NCBI RefSeq assembly: GCF_001931485.1
Contig: NZ_MSDV01000029.1
Coordinates: 1 to 54,668, forward strand
DNA from: Burkholderia sp. SRS-W-2-2016
GTDB lineage: Bacteria; Pseudomonadota; Gammaproteobacteria; Burkholderiales; Burkholderiaceae
Direction of reading: 5' to 3'
DNA: 54,668 nucleotides
Below the pieces are notes generated by a model, which saw only the letters and a program-made list of their open reading frames with translations, made no database searches and was not told where the DNA came from. Position 1 is the stretch's first letter. Each line of letters begins with the position of its first letter. This document shows positions 7,793 to 16,578 of this stretch, one piece after another. Made by a program: the position numbers and the translations under genes.

Positions 7793-9973
7793 TTAATGCG
7801 GCACGTCGACCACCCCATGTACCGCGCTGATCGCATTGCTGCCGGGGTTCGCGACGATCGGCGGCAGGTTCGACACGGTCAACGCCGGCACGATGCCCGC
7901 ATTAATGCCGCGCGGGATCGTGCGGATCACCTGCGACGGCGGCAGCGCCGCGCCGCTCTTCAGGTGACTCCACATCAGATTGAGCGCCTGCAGGTTGTAG
8001 TAATGGACCGGCACGAAGCGGCTGTCGAAGCCGGACACGCCCAGAAACGCATCGAAATGCTGACCGTTGGTCACCTCGTACAGCGACAGCTGGCTACGCG
8101 AGCCTTCGCGCACGCTGTTCGCGGCGAGATACGCGCGCGACGCGTGATTGATCGGCACCAACGCATCGCTGCGGCCTTGCACGATGATCGTGGGCTTGCC
8201 ACGCAGCAGCGCGTTCACGCTGATCGCCTCGACGCTCGCGAGCATGCGCGGATTTTTGCCGGTCCACAACGCCCGCGCGCATACGGCGCCCGCGAAACTC
8301 GCATCAGGTGTCGCGAGCCGATGGTCCGCGCCCGCCGACGGCGTCGTGTTATAGACGAGGCTGATGCCGTTGGTGGGCGGCACACCGTTGCCGAGACCGA
8401 AGACGGTCGGCATCGGCGGGACCGCCGGCGCGACGCCCGCGGCGCCCGTCAGCGCGTTGGTCGTGCCGAAGCTGAAGCCGCACAGATTGTCGACGACGCT
8501 CGCGCGCATGTACGCGTTCGCATACGTGACCGCGACCGCCGGCACCGCCTGCGAATCCCACATCGGCGCATGCAGCAGATCCGAATCCGCCTCGTAGCCG
8601 GCTTGATGCAGCCGCGCGAGCGCGTCGTTGGCCTGCGTTTGCGTGTCGCTGCCGCGCACGAATCCGGCCGCCGCCAGCGACGCGCAGCGAGCCTCGCGGA
8701 TCGCATTGGTGGTCGCGAGCGGCAGCGCGGTCAGATACGGCGCGTTGGCGGCCGCATCCGCGAGCGCGGCGCACGGTTCGAGCAGATTGGCGAGCGTCAT
8801 GTAGTCGGCCAGCGGTTTGCCGGCCGCGGCGATCCGCTGGCCGCCCTCCTTCACCTGCGCGCTGCCCGGCATGCGCACGTTGATCTGCGGCTCGCCGACT
8901 ACCACTGCCGTGATCCAGCCTTTCGTGTCCTGCTCGGCGGCCGCGAGCGACGCGCCGCCGCCGTTGCTCACGGATGCCGCGATCGTGGTGATGCTGCCAG
9001 GCTGATAGCGCACGCGATGATGCAACGAGTCGGCGCGCGGCGTGAACTGCTGGTTCAGCACCCAGTACGCGAACTGGATCGCGTCGAGCGTGTCCCGGCC
9101 CCAGTCCTGTTCGGGATTCTGCTGCGAGTGCGCGTGCTTGAACGCATAGCGATACGGGTACTTCTGGTTGTAGGTGGCGAGTTTGGAGGCGGACACGTCG
9201 GCGGTGAAAAGACTCGCGTGCCCGGCGGCGGCGGCGTTCGCGAGCCGGCCGTCGATCAGCGTGACGAGGCCGCTCATCAGTTCGTGCGCGCCGTTGCCGC
9301 TGCCCTTGTCGGTATAGGCGACCGCGCAGCCGCGCTTGAGGCCCCACTCGCCGGCCGCCGAAATCGCGCCGTAGACGCCGCGCGAGCCCGATGACGTCGC
9401 GGTGACGATGCACGCGTTCGCCGGGTTGAAGCTTGCGGGCACCTGGACGAGCAGGCTGACATTCTGGCGCCCGCTGCCGTCGTCGGCATAGGCCAGATAT
9501 TCGGTGCCGGCGATTTTGCCTTCGCCTAGCGTGTCGTTGCCGTCGAGATCGACATTGGGCCCCCAGAAGCGGCCGTAGCCGCCGGCCGTCGTCATGTCGA
9601 CGAGCGCGCGGTAGTTCGACCAGATTGCCAGTCTGCGGAGTTCGGCTGCGGTGGGGCTGATCGGGTTCGCGATGGCAGGCGCTACCGCGCTTGCGAGACC
9701 GGTTTTGCCCAGGCCGGCGGTCAGTAGGTCGTCGGTGCTGCCGTCGTAGGTGACGGTTGACAGACTACCTGGTACCACGAACGATGGCAGTGGGTTCGAG
9801 TCGTCGTGGCCGCGGTTGTCGTGATCGGTGGCGTGCGCGGTGCTGGCCAGTGCCGCGCATGTTGCTGCTATGGCTATTCCTAGTGCTTTTCGTAGTGCTT
9901 TGGCGGTATGCAGTCGTGCCGTTCTGCGTGTGCCTCTGCCGCTGCATCTGCCTGCGATCGGGGAGCCTGTCAT
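7793..9973 (-). CDS. D-(-)-3-hydroxybutyrate oligomer hydrolase
   Basis: 726-residue secreted or periplasmic esterase that cleaves 3-hydroxybutyrate oligomers, the products of poly(3-hydroxybutyrate) depolymerase, to monomers. An N-terminal signal peptide is visible (basic start, hydrophobic run about 30-43, cleavage after ASTAHA near 48). The nucleophile is probably S336 in ASVSNGGGAS, the active-site motif I recall for this family. Other family blocks seen are GGYGRFWGPN, TSSGSRGVYGA, GCAVAYTDKGSG and DTLDAIQFAYWVLNQQF. Length is normal for the Burkholderia/Ralstonia family. The ATG at 9973 is preceded by an excellent AGGAGAT site. It stands alone and is ended by a hairpin. Confidence 0.92.
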   Translation of the reverse strand: MTGSPIAGRCSGRGTRRTARLHTAKALRKALGIAIAATCAALASTAHATDHDNRGHDDSNPLPSFVVPGSLSTVTYDGSTDDLLTAGLGKTGLASAVAPAIANPISPTAAELRRLAIWSNYRALVDMTTAGGYGRFWGPNVDLDGNDTLGEGKIAGTEYLAYADDGSGRQNVSLLVQVPASFNPANACIVTATSSGSRGVYGAISAAGEWGLKRGCAVAYTDKGSGNGAHELMSGLVTLIDGRLANAAAAGHASLFTADVSASKLATYNQKYPYRYAFKHAHSQQNPEQDWGRDTLDAIQFAYWVLNQQFTPRADSLHHRVRYQPGSITTIAASVSNGGGASLAAAEQDTKGWITAVVVGEPQINVRMPGSAQVKEGGQRIAAAGKPLADYMTLANLLEPCAALADAAANAPYLTALPLATTNAIREARCASLAAAGFVRGSDTQTQANDALARLHQAGYEADSDLLHAPMWDSQAVPAVAVTYANAYMRASVVDNLCGFSFGTTNALTGAAGVAPAVPPMPTVFGLGNGVPPTNGISLVYNTTPSAGADHRLATPDASFAGAVCARALWTGKNPRMLASVEAISVNALLRGKPTIIVQGRSDALVPINHASRAYLAANSVREGSRSQLSLYEVTNGQHFDAFLGVSGFDSRFVPVHYYNLQALNLMWSHLKSGAALPPSQVIRTIPRGINAGIVPALTVSNLPPIVANPGSNAISAVHGVVDVPH

Positions 9974-10326
9974 TCTTATCTCCTTCTTTGTTGTTCAAGT
10001 AAGAGATGCCACATCGCGCTTTGAGAATCGCCGGAATTCGATGAATCGCGGCATGGTGGACAGTAGGACAAACTCGGGCGGGGTGCTAGCAGAGATGACC
10101 CGGAGATGAGGGGTTAGGCGTGGGTCCAGAAAACACGTCCTACGTTCTGGCAGCCACTATCGCCTTCCGAGTCAGCAACGTCCCCCGAAGAACGCGCGCC
10201 ACGATATCAGCACGGACCGAGGGCAAAAAATCGAATGACGCCGACCTGGCAAAGCCGGCGCATTCTCGACGCAATCGTACGTTGCAGATTTAGCCGAACA
10301 TGCAACGTATACGAAGCGCACAAGAC
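9974..10326. other. Intergenic region upstream of the hydrolase gene
   Basis: About 350 bases without a supported gene. It should hold the hydrolase promoter. It contains an inverted repeat TACGTTGCA / TGCAACGTA (10278-10286 and 10301-10309, 14-base loop) shortly after the stop of the neighbouring lipoprotein gene. This could act as that gene's terminator, although no T-run follows. Confidence 0.45.
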
Positions 10327-11370
10327 CTACCTCGACGTCTCATTTGCGGTGGCAGTCGCCGCTTGCGCCGATGTCTCGGATACGCTCGCCGCTCGTCGCA
10401 CTGCGTCGAAGTTCGCCAGTGCGACCTCAAGGTTGGCGTTAAATTGCAGCGACCCATCAGGGTAGCGCAGCAGCGACCCCGTGTTATCCATAGAGACCTG
10501 ACTCGCGGCAAGACCGTTGTCGTCCTTGATCTGAGCGTCGCTTCCGTTGGCTTCATATTTGCGCTGCAGGTTTTCCGCCACCAAACGGCCCATCTGCGCA
10601 ATACCATCTTGGATACTTGCCCGCAGCAGACGAGCGTCGTTCTCATTCCATATTGCGACGTTCTGCGTGGAATCTTTGCCAGAGGTCACCAGCTTGGCGC
10701 GGTACGTAATACTGGCCCGGTACACTGAGTTCTTCTGAGCAACCGCTAGTTCGTTGTCAGGTGCCGTCGCCTGTCCGATCCCCTGCGCTTTCGCCGCGGC
10801 GCTACGCGGAAAAAGAAGACTGCGTGTCGAAAGCTCAAATGTGGAAAAGTCAGGCGACAAGTGATAGTCAACAGTCACGAACATCACAGAGCCTGCCTGC
10901 GAGGCGACGAGCAATTCGTTATAGGCGTGGGCCTTTACATCTTTAGTTACTTCAACGCGCTCGAGTTGCATATCAGGCATTTCTCGAAATGCGTTCGATA
11001 CCGATTCGCGCATCTGCTGGTCGAAATCTAGCCCGACCAGTTGTGCCTTTAGCGGATGGATCGATTCTTCAGCGCTCTTGGCACGCGAAGCATTGATACT
11101 TGCGTCCACCGCGCCGAGAGCACCGCCACAGGCAGCGGCCAGAAGAATACCGATACCGGGAATCACTCCACAGGTCGCGGCCCCAACCACTCCCGCAGTC
11201 GACGGGATGAACGCCGCATACAACTCGGGTTGCGCAATACCCACCTGAACCTCGACGGGTTGCATGGTTGTCAGAGCATCGTGCTCAACGGACCGTGTGA
11301 GCGGCAAGCGAGCACATCCGGTAAGAATAATGAAATTCGCAAGTATTGCGACAGCACGGAATTTTTTCAA
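10327..11370 (-). CDS. Putative lipoprotein of unknown function
   Basis: About 347 residues with a lipoprotein signal peptide: a basic KK start, hydrophobic run and lipobox IILTGC. A Gly/Ala-rich hydrophobic stretch follows (about residues 55-90, GVVGAATCGVIPGIGILLAA), which could span or insert in a membrane. The rest is soluble and Ala/Gln/Ser-rich at the end. No ATG gives a sensible N terminus. A TTG at 11370 is preceded by an AAAGG site and starts directly with the signal peptide, whereas a GTG at 11403 would add eleven residues and lacks a good ribosome site. I do not recognise the family. GC is lower than in the left part of the window, as in the rest of this island. Confidence 0.6.
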   Translation of the reverse strand: MKKFRAVAILANFIILTGCARLPLTRSVEHDALTTMQPVEVQVGIAQPELYAAFIPSTAGVVGAATCGVIPGIGILLAAACGGALGAVDASINASRAKSAEESIHPLKAQLVGLDFDQQMRESVSNAFREMPDMQLERVEVTKDVKAHAYNELLVASQAGSVMFVTVDYHLSPDFSTFELSTRSLLFPRSAAAKAQGIGQATAPDNELAVAQKNSVYRASITYRAKLVTSGKDSTQNVAIWNENDARLLRASIQDGIAQMGRLVAENLQRKYEANGSDAQIKDDNGLAASQVSMDNTGSLLRYPDGSLQFNANLEVALANFDAVRRAASVSETSAQAATATANETSR

Positions 11371-11549
11371 AATGTACCTTTTTCTTTGACTTATATCAAA
11401 CACTCAAAATATTTCGGCTGCGCGATCCCCGGCATCAGCCCAACGATTGACATTCCGGTAATCCCGACGCTCGCATTGTCGCAATCAGGAAATATGGAAT
11501 ATCGATTCTCGCAGCCGTCGCCTCTCGGAAAAATAGATTTGACAATTAA

Positions 11550-11770
11550 TTAAAAATTATCTGGCAGATCGTCTCGAATATCATTTTCGGGCGCGAGCGT
11601 TCCACGCAATGCATACTGCAATCCGGCGCGGGTGGCCACATATGCAGGATACGTATCGAAAGTTGCCTTGGATCGTTCTCGAATGCAATTTGGCCTAACG
11701 CCCGCCCGATCAGGGTTGGAATTTTGGATAATGCGCCGCTCGGCTCGATATTGATGTTTGCAAACGGGCG
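11550..11770 (-). pseudogene. Remnant of a small, possibly immunity, gene (frameshifted)
   Basis: Two minus-strand frames read as protein-like text that joins if one base is removed near 11670. The first runs FANINIEPSGALSKIP to IAFENDP, the second KATFDTYPAYVATR to NDIRDDLPDNF and a stop at 11550-11552. Together they would form the C-terminal half of a small acidic protein. It lies directly downstream of a degenerate Rhs tip, the usual place of an immunity gene. Family is unknown and the join is inference. Confidence 0.35.
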
Positions 11771-11797
11771 TTCGTGTTCCCGTATTCGACGAGGGCC

Positions 11798-12010
11798 AGT
11801 CTAGTGTTTCACGATGGAAAGACCGCCCAACTGACCGCCGAAGTCCGCGAACGGCTACTCGTTGATCGACGTGGCATACGTCAATGGGAACAACGATTGA
11901 TCGTAGTTGGCAGCGACGCCGTGCAGACCGCTCATGTTGCCACCACCAGCCGTGGCAGTTTTCTCAACCGACGACGCCTCTATCTGGCTCACCACCATAT
12001 TGCCAAACAG
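11798..12010 (-). pseudogene. Displaced Rhs tip remnant 1
   Basis: On the minus strand, 12006 downward reads GNMVVSQIEASSVEKTA and continues open to TSINE and a stop near 11857. The GNMVV start matches the intact Rhs protein at 17660-17740 (VGNMVVDRVANAST) and the two other remnants. The DNA match is clearest at 11982-12006. After the stop, the frame continues briefly (PFADFGGQLGGLSIVKH). No full toxin domain remains. Confidence 0.55.
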
Positions 12011-12493
12011 GTGTCTCTGACGCGAAATGCCTTCTTGAAGAGCGAAAACCCTTATAGGACAAGGCTCTCCGGCCCGTCAACACGACCTCCGGCAATTCTT
12101 CCCCAAGCGCGTGTTTTGGCTGCAACCACGGCTCGTCAGCCTCTTCCTGAGCTTCGCGCTCCAGCTTCGCCAGCAGCAGCGTGATCCCTTTCGCGCCGAT
12201 CCACCGGGCCCTGCCGCGTCCGCCTGGACGTGGCGCGCAGGCTTTTCCAGGCAATATCCCTGCCTGCACATCAGCTCGATCGGCGGCGACATTTGCGACG
12301 AATTATGCAGACTGCACCCAACCCGCAGCGCGTAAGATCGCTCGCATTACTGCAAGCGGGCTGCGAGCCTGCGCGACGAAGTTCGGTCCAATGGCGCGAT
12401 CACCACGCAGCGGCGGCATCACACGTTTCGGCAATGAATAGGCGGAGCTATGTGTATTACTCACCACCGCAGGTTGCTCTTGCGCCCACGCAA

Positions 12494-13219
12494 TCATCTC
12501 AGGGCAGGTATCGGTTCGGCAGTTGCATGATCCGAGGCGGTTTGCTCAGCAACTGTTGCTGCGCCGAACATCGCGTTGGCGAGTTCGTCAACACAAGCAT
12601 CGGCATAAATCATGAGGCGCTGCTTTACCCACTCGCCTGCGTTGGCAGTCAATCTTTCGTGACTCGGTGCATCGTCCGAGTATTCCGGAATGTGCTTGCA
12701 GAATGCTTCCGCCAGGACGCTCCTGGAACGCACGTCGATTAGTCGTGTCCTGACGGCATACATAAGTCGATAACTATCCCAGTGCGCCGGGAAGTACACG
12801 TAGGACCAGTATGTCGTTTGACTATCCAGAACCAGATCGCTCTGGGGATATCGGGCCGCAATCTCATCAATTGAGTTGCCATTCAGAGGCCCGGCATCGT
12901 TCGGCCTGAGCGTGATTGTGTGCTGAGTCGCAAGACGACGTGCAAGCTGGTTCCCAATATAAGCCGCCGGATCATGAATCTCACTTTCCTTAACAAACTG
13001 ATTGCCTTCAGCAATCATCAAAGCGGCGCCGATCATCGCGAAGATGGCTTTCCCCGGTGTCGAGGCAGTAAACGTCGGCGTCGGATATTCGTCGACGACG
13101 AGAGTCTTGCCATACAGTACTTCGCTTCGATCGGTAGCGAGAGTCTTAGTCTGGATTACAGTACAACCTGCGAGAGCGAAACATAAAAATGTAGCGCTAA
13201 TACCAACATGAATTTTCAT
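12494..13219 (-). CDS. Putative lipoprotein of unknown function
   Basis: 241 residues with a lipoprotein signal peptide (MKIHVGISATFLCFALAGC; lipobox LAGC, cysteine at 19). A hydrophobic, Met/Ala-rich patch at about 58-70 (AIFAMIGAALMIAEGN) is followed by a soluble domain with YIGNQLARRLATQH and LVLDSQTTYWSYVYF. I do not recognise the family. Like the lipoprotein at 10327-11370, it lies between Rhs-tip remnants and could be a passenger of the same island. The start is supported by the signal peptide directly after the ATG. Codon use is less GC-rich than in the catabolic operon. Confidence 0.72.
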   Translation of the reverse strand: MKIHVGISATFLCFALAGCTVIQTKTLATDRSEVLYGKTLVVDEYPTPTFTASTPGKAIFAMIGAALMIAEGNQFVKESEIHDPAAYIGNQLARRLATQHTITLRPNDAGPLNGNSIDEIAARYPQSDLVLDSQTTYWSYVYFPAHWDSYRLMYAVRTRLIDVRSRSVLAEAFCKHIPEYSDDAPSHERLTANAGEWVKQRLMIYADACVDELANAMFGAATVAEQTASDHATAEPIPALR

Positions 13220-13613
13220 TTTTGTTTCTTCGCCTTTAAGGATTTTCCGCGACCATCGATCCCGAGGACATGTGCGGCATCATCAGCAGGTGCATCAGTC
13301 AGTTCGCCAGCACAATTGCCGACGAACTGTCGCGAACAGCACCGATGCCTCGCCTTTCCGGGGAGGCAAGTCATCGATCTCGAACAGGTGGACTCGCTGC
13401 CTGGCCAACGCGTCATGCTCAGCATCGACCACACCTACGGCAAGATCACCATTGCTTCCGATCGGGACTACACCGTAGCGGGCAGGCAAATGACGTCGCT
13501 GCAGATCAGGCAACGCAGCAGGCTCAGCACCGACGGATAAAGTTCCTTCGTAAAAAACACAAGGGTCGCTTCCGTGGTCCTTGGTGCTTTATCTTACGTG
13601 CAACCCTACACAA
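13220..13613. other. Intergenic region between lipoprotein and zinc-ribbon gene
   Basis: About 390 bases with frames on both strands but no supported gene. One plus-strand frame ends in a protein-like passage (GRQVIDLEQVDSLPGQRVML to RSRLSTDG, stop near 13540). It has no start, domain or neighbour that explains it and may be a fragment of another lost gene. Confidence 0.4.
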
Positions 13614-13820
13614 TCATGGGCTCATAATCTCCAACTCACTCCACAATGGCGCCAAGCTTATCTCTTCCATATACGTTCCAAAGTCAACAAACGGTGTAAC
13701 CCCAATGTCCTCAAGTGAGAACCAGGTAGCCTCACACTCTTGACACACAAACAGTATTGCCCCTGTCTTCTTTACCTTTGTCTTGGCAATATCGCCTTGC
13801 TCGCATCGGGGACACAGCAT
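13614..13820 (-). CDS. Small zinc-ribbon-like protein, probable immunity to orphan tip 2
   Basis: 68-residue protein with two CxxC knuckles (C3/C6 and C26/C29, in MLCPRCEQGD and LFVCQECEATWF), the spacing of a small zinc ribbon, and a C-terminal segment FVDFGTYMEEISLAPLWSEL. It starts 11 bases downstream of the stop of a displaced Rhs toxin tip, the classic position of a cognate immunity gene. The association with the toxin is inferred from position. The gene seems intact although its toxin partner is frameshifted, which fits selection to retain immunity. Confidence 0.65.
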   Translation of the reverse strand: MLCPRCEQGDIAKTKVKKTGAILFVCQECEATWFSLEDIGVTPFVDFGTYMEEISLAPLWSELEIMSP

Positions 13821-13831
13821 TTCTAAAATCC

Positions 13832-14580
13832 TTACTTGCTAAACGGATAAGCGGTAATGATTTGGTTGGCGCTAGGTCGAACAATAAGCTTGAAATTGGT
13901 TTCCCCAGCAGTACCAATCGTACGTCCCCTAGAAACAATATAAGCACCAGGATCATTCGGCAGCGGGCTTCCTTTGGCACGCCATGCCTCGTCAACCAAT
14001 CCCAAGACCTCTTTTCGATCCACATTGAAGAGACTGTGAGTCGTCTTGCTGGAATCCGGCACAGTATGATCAAGGACGTGCTGAACTCGATTCCCATGAA
14101 CGGAGTCAGGACCATCGACACCCGCGAGACATTGGCAGGGTCGTTCTCCGCGATGCTCAAACGCGGCCCAAAGATCAACGGATTGCGTGCCGCCATGCTA
14201 TCGAAGGTTTCAGCGAATGACGCTCCTACCCGGCTCGCAACGCTGCCCGCATCTTCAGCCAGCCACGCCGTGTACGCGGAACGCCCCGCAACTCTTTCGA
14301 GACCACCGATCGCCAGGCCACTCACCTTTCCGGCAACCGCCCCTCCAGCCCCGCTGAACAGCGTTTCGATGGGCGAATTTGGTAGCAGGCCATCGGCAAC
14401 ACCGCCGACCACGGCCCCGCCATACAGCGCGGCGCCACCTAGGACACCACCCTGATGGACTCCCCACGCTGACACACGTCCGTCACACCATCGAGCAACC
14501 ATTGCCACCCGGCCCATACAGGGTGCTGGTCGACGCAGTCGCAACCCGGTCCACCACCATATTTCCAACATTGCAGGCCG
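13832..14580 (-). pseudogene. Displaced Rhs tip 2 with BECR-like nuclease end, frameshifted
   Basis: Reading on the minus strand from 14580: VGNMVVDRVATASTSTLYGP copies the end of the intact Rhs core, then a stop or frame change near 14490. A Gly/Ala-rich pretoxin part follows (GGAVAGKVSGLAIGGLERV to GASFAETFDSMAARNP, RLSIAEN near 14160). After another phase change near 14115-14150 the final toxin module runs from VDGPDSVHGNRVQHVLDHT to GETNFKLIVRPSANQIITAY and stops at 13832. The last ~75 residues resemble small ribonuclease-type toxin ends (BECR fold) known from CDI and Rhs tips, a resemblance made from memory. No single frame covers the unit, so it is scored as a pseudogene. Confidence 0.6.
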
Positions 14581-14739
14581 ACACATGACCGAGACGGAGA
14601 TCGGCAAGCGCAATTCGTTCGTCACGGGCTGACCGGTTCTCCACACGATAAACCCGCTCACCGCCAGACGAACGAATGGCCGTTACGCGGCCCTTCGGGT
14701 TTTCTCACTTCGAATTAACTATCACGCCGCTTTGTTCAG

Positions 14740-15042
14740 CTAGCTTAGCAAGTCCTCCTGCGTGAGCCCTGGTGTTCCCAGCTGTAACCACTTTTCGAAG
14801 TAGTCCGGATATGCAAAGTACACCCGACCATTCTCCTTGACGGGGCCTGCCTGCGCGCCATACTTGCTTACGAAACGCAGGTGCTCGATAGTCATCACGT
14901 AAGCATCACGTTCTTCGTTACTGGCGAATTTCACTTCGCCGGTAACGCGACATGGTGAATCTCCTAGAATTAAATCTACCAAGTCCAATGCTTTCCCATC
15001 TCCCATTAACTTCAGGATGGATTCCTTGTCAGCAGCACTCAC
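14740..15042 (-). CDS. Small protein, probable immunity to orphan tip 3
   Basis: 100-residue soluble protein beginning at GTG 15042, immediately after the stop of the displaced toxin tip 3 (stop 15044-15046). An ATG overlapping that stop is followed at once by TGA, so GTG is the likely start. Visible text includes LDLVDLILGDSPCRVTGEV and FAYPDYFEKWLQLG. I do not recognise the family. Position directly after a toxin tip is the reason for the immunity call. Confidence 0.6.
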   Translation of the reverse strand: MSAADKESILKLMGDGKALDLVDLILGDSPCRVTGEVKFASNEERDAYVMTIEHLRFVSKYGAQAGPVKENGRVYFAYPDYFEKWLQLGTPGLTQEDLLS

Positions 15043-15043
15043 A

Positions 15044-16238
15044 TCAATTCCCCAATTTAGCCGTTATATGGTAGCCATTCACTTCAATCTGCCTATATCC
15101 AAGACTGATTAGTGACTTGCCCAACGGCGTATTGCTAGCAGCACGAACAGGGGACGTCCCCTCTATGGACATGTTGTATTCAAACAATGATTTGTTAGTC
15201 AAACCGAGCTCCGCCGATATGGACTGCACGTTCTGTGCGCCAAACTTCTGAATGAAATTTGAAATCATCTCCGGACCAACGCCTCGCCCATTCCGTAGTG
15301 CGGTAGAAATTGATGAACAGATCCCCCTTTTCTGGATTGAACGTCGAAACAATCTCGGAACGAATACCCATCGCTGGCACGATATTACCCGCCGCATCGA
15401 ATTTTTGACGCGAGGTTAGTTCCAGAACATTCACACCAGGTGACTCAGATGTATAAACAAGTCCAGTCGAAGCTGCGGGCCTAAAGCTATCAACACCTGT
15501 TGACGCAGGTTCGGTCATCGACAGCCTGAATCCAAAGCGATCGGCGGCATTACCAGCCATAATGTCAGCCGTTTCGGCGAATGATCCCGCTATGGCGCGC
15601 ACCGCTGGAGCAGACGCCTTCCCAATCGCCGCTGCACCCGTTATGGTCGTGAACGCTTCGACAAACGCTTGTCCCTCCTTTGCCGCTGCCGTCAGGTGGT
15701 TTCCTGCCGCCCACTGCGCTCGCGCTTCTTCCGCACTCTGAGCACCCAGCAACTGATAGCCGAACTGCTTGAAACTCTGGGCTGCGTCGCCAACCAGCTT
15801 ACCGGCATACGCCGCATTGGGGCTCGGATCAAGCAGACACACATAGCCACCCTGAACGCCCGCACAAAGGCATCGCGCGGCGCCTCACCTGCTCCCCGAC
15901 CAGCCACTACAACACCCTGCAGTGGCCCATCAAACTGCGCTCTGAACGGCTCAGCAGACAACGGGGTTCTCGCCGTGGCCAAATCCGGTAGCCCCATGCC
16001 CGGACGATACAGCGTCAATGCGCCACTGTAGGGCGTCTGACTGCTATCAACGAGCCACCACACACACCGAACAGCGCCGCGTTACTGCTGTACGACGTCT
16101 CCGATGCTACAAATCCGCTACCCACTCCACCGAGACCACCCGGCAGAATCTGACCGGTCACGCCATCGATCGCCTGCTGCGTGCGCAGCTTCGTCGTGTC
16201 AGTCGCCGCAATCTGGCTGACCACCATATTGCCAATAA
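15044..16238 (-). pseudogene. Displaced Rhs tip 3, broken by at least three frameshifts
   Basis: On the minus strand the unit begins with VIGNMVVSQIAATDTTKLRT and SYSSNAALFG, matching the intact Rhs protein (GNMVVDRVANAS, SYSANTALFG). It then changes frame near 16065-16075 to SSQTPYSGALTLYRPGMGL, changes again at a TG repeat near 15835-15842, and continues LLDPSPNAAYAGKLVGDAAQ through the pretoxin region to PEKGDLFINFYRTTEWA. A third change near 15290-15300 leads to the terminal module GVGPEMISNFIQKFG to VNGYHITAKLGN, stop 15044. The terminal toxin family is not recognised. An apparently intact small gene follows. Confidence 0.65.
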
Positions 16239-16263
16239 CGACTCCGGGCGCATCACGCTGCCG

Positions 16264-16300
16264 GAACGACGACGCCCGCGAAGAGCGGGTGTTGTCGTTC
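16264..16300 (-). terminator. Hairpin after the Rhs immunity gene
   Basis: A 16-pair stem with two G.T wobbles and a 5-base loop lies 15 bases after the stop of the immunity gene (16315) on the minus strand. The following bases are only slightly T-rich. It is a plausible terminator for the rhs-immunity transcript and marks the boundary between the functional unit and the orphan array. Confidence 0.5.
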
Positions 16301-16314
16301 TCACGCTCGATCAG

Positions 16315-16578
16315 TTACGGAGCATTAATGTCCACCGGCTCCCACAGGCCAGCAAATGGTGGATCCGGCTCAACAAGGCGCCATATAGTTTTGCATCGCG
16401 AACATTGGAACCAATGTTCCTCGAATCCAACATTCGAGTACGGCTTGGCTACGCCCACTTGCACGAAGTCAGCGCTGCTCTTTAGAGCCTTCTCTGTCCG
16501 GTCATAATCATCCCATCCCGCAAATGTGCCAGTTTCATGAACTACGGCACATGTGCACTGCTTGCTTTTTTCATTCAT
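16315..16578 (-). CDS. Cognate immunity protein candidate for the giant Rhs toxin
   Basis: 87-residue small soluble protein whose ATG overlaps the stop of the giant rhs gene by four bases (ATGA, 16575-16578). It has CxC near the N terminus (C8, C10) and CxxC late (C59, C62) within EEHWFQCSRCKTIWRLVEPD, which could bind a metal. The frame is open upstream to 16605, but the ATGA-coupled start is far more likely. Polymorphic toxins almost always carry their immunity gene here. The toxin-antidote pairing is inferred; I do not recognise a named immunity family with certainty. Confidence 0.75.
   Translation of the reverse strand: MNEKSKQCTCAVVHETGTFAGWDDYDRTEKALKSSADFVQVGVAKPYSNVGFEEHWFQCSRCKTIWRLVEPDPPFAGLWEPVDINAP

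Larger units (their letters stand above)
11404..12493. other. Degenerate region with displaced Rhs tip and immunity remnants
   Basis: No intact gene is supported across this 1.1-kb stretch. On the minus strand it holds a short copy of the Rhs core-end sequence (around 11800-12006) and, beyond it, a frameshifted reading that looks like an eroded immunity gene (11550-11770). The part from about 12010 to 12490 has frames in several phases, none with a recognisable family. It is best read as the most decayed unit of an orphan Rhs-tip array. Confidence 0.5.

Noticed and set aside
7622..9394. 590-codon plus-strand frame over the oligomer hydrolase gene
   Set aside because: Antisense shadow; the minus-strand frame has a signal peptide, active-site serine and ribosome site.
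12010..12490. Possible transposase fragment
   Set aside because: Arg/Leu-rich frames superficially suggest one, but no transposase motif, terminal repeat or target duplication could be identified.
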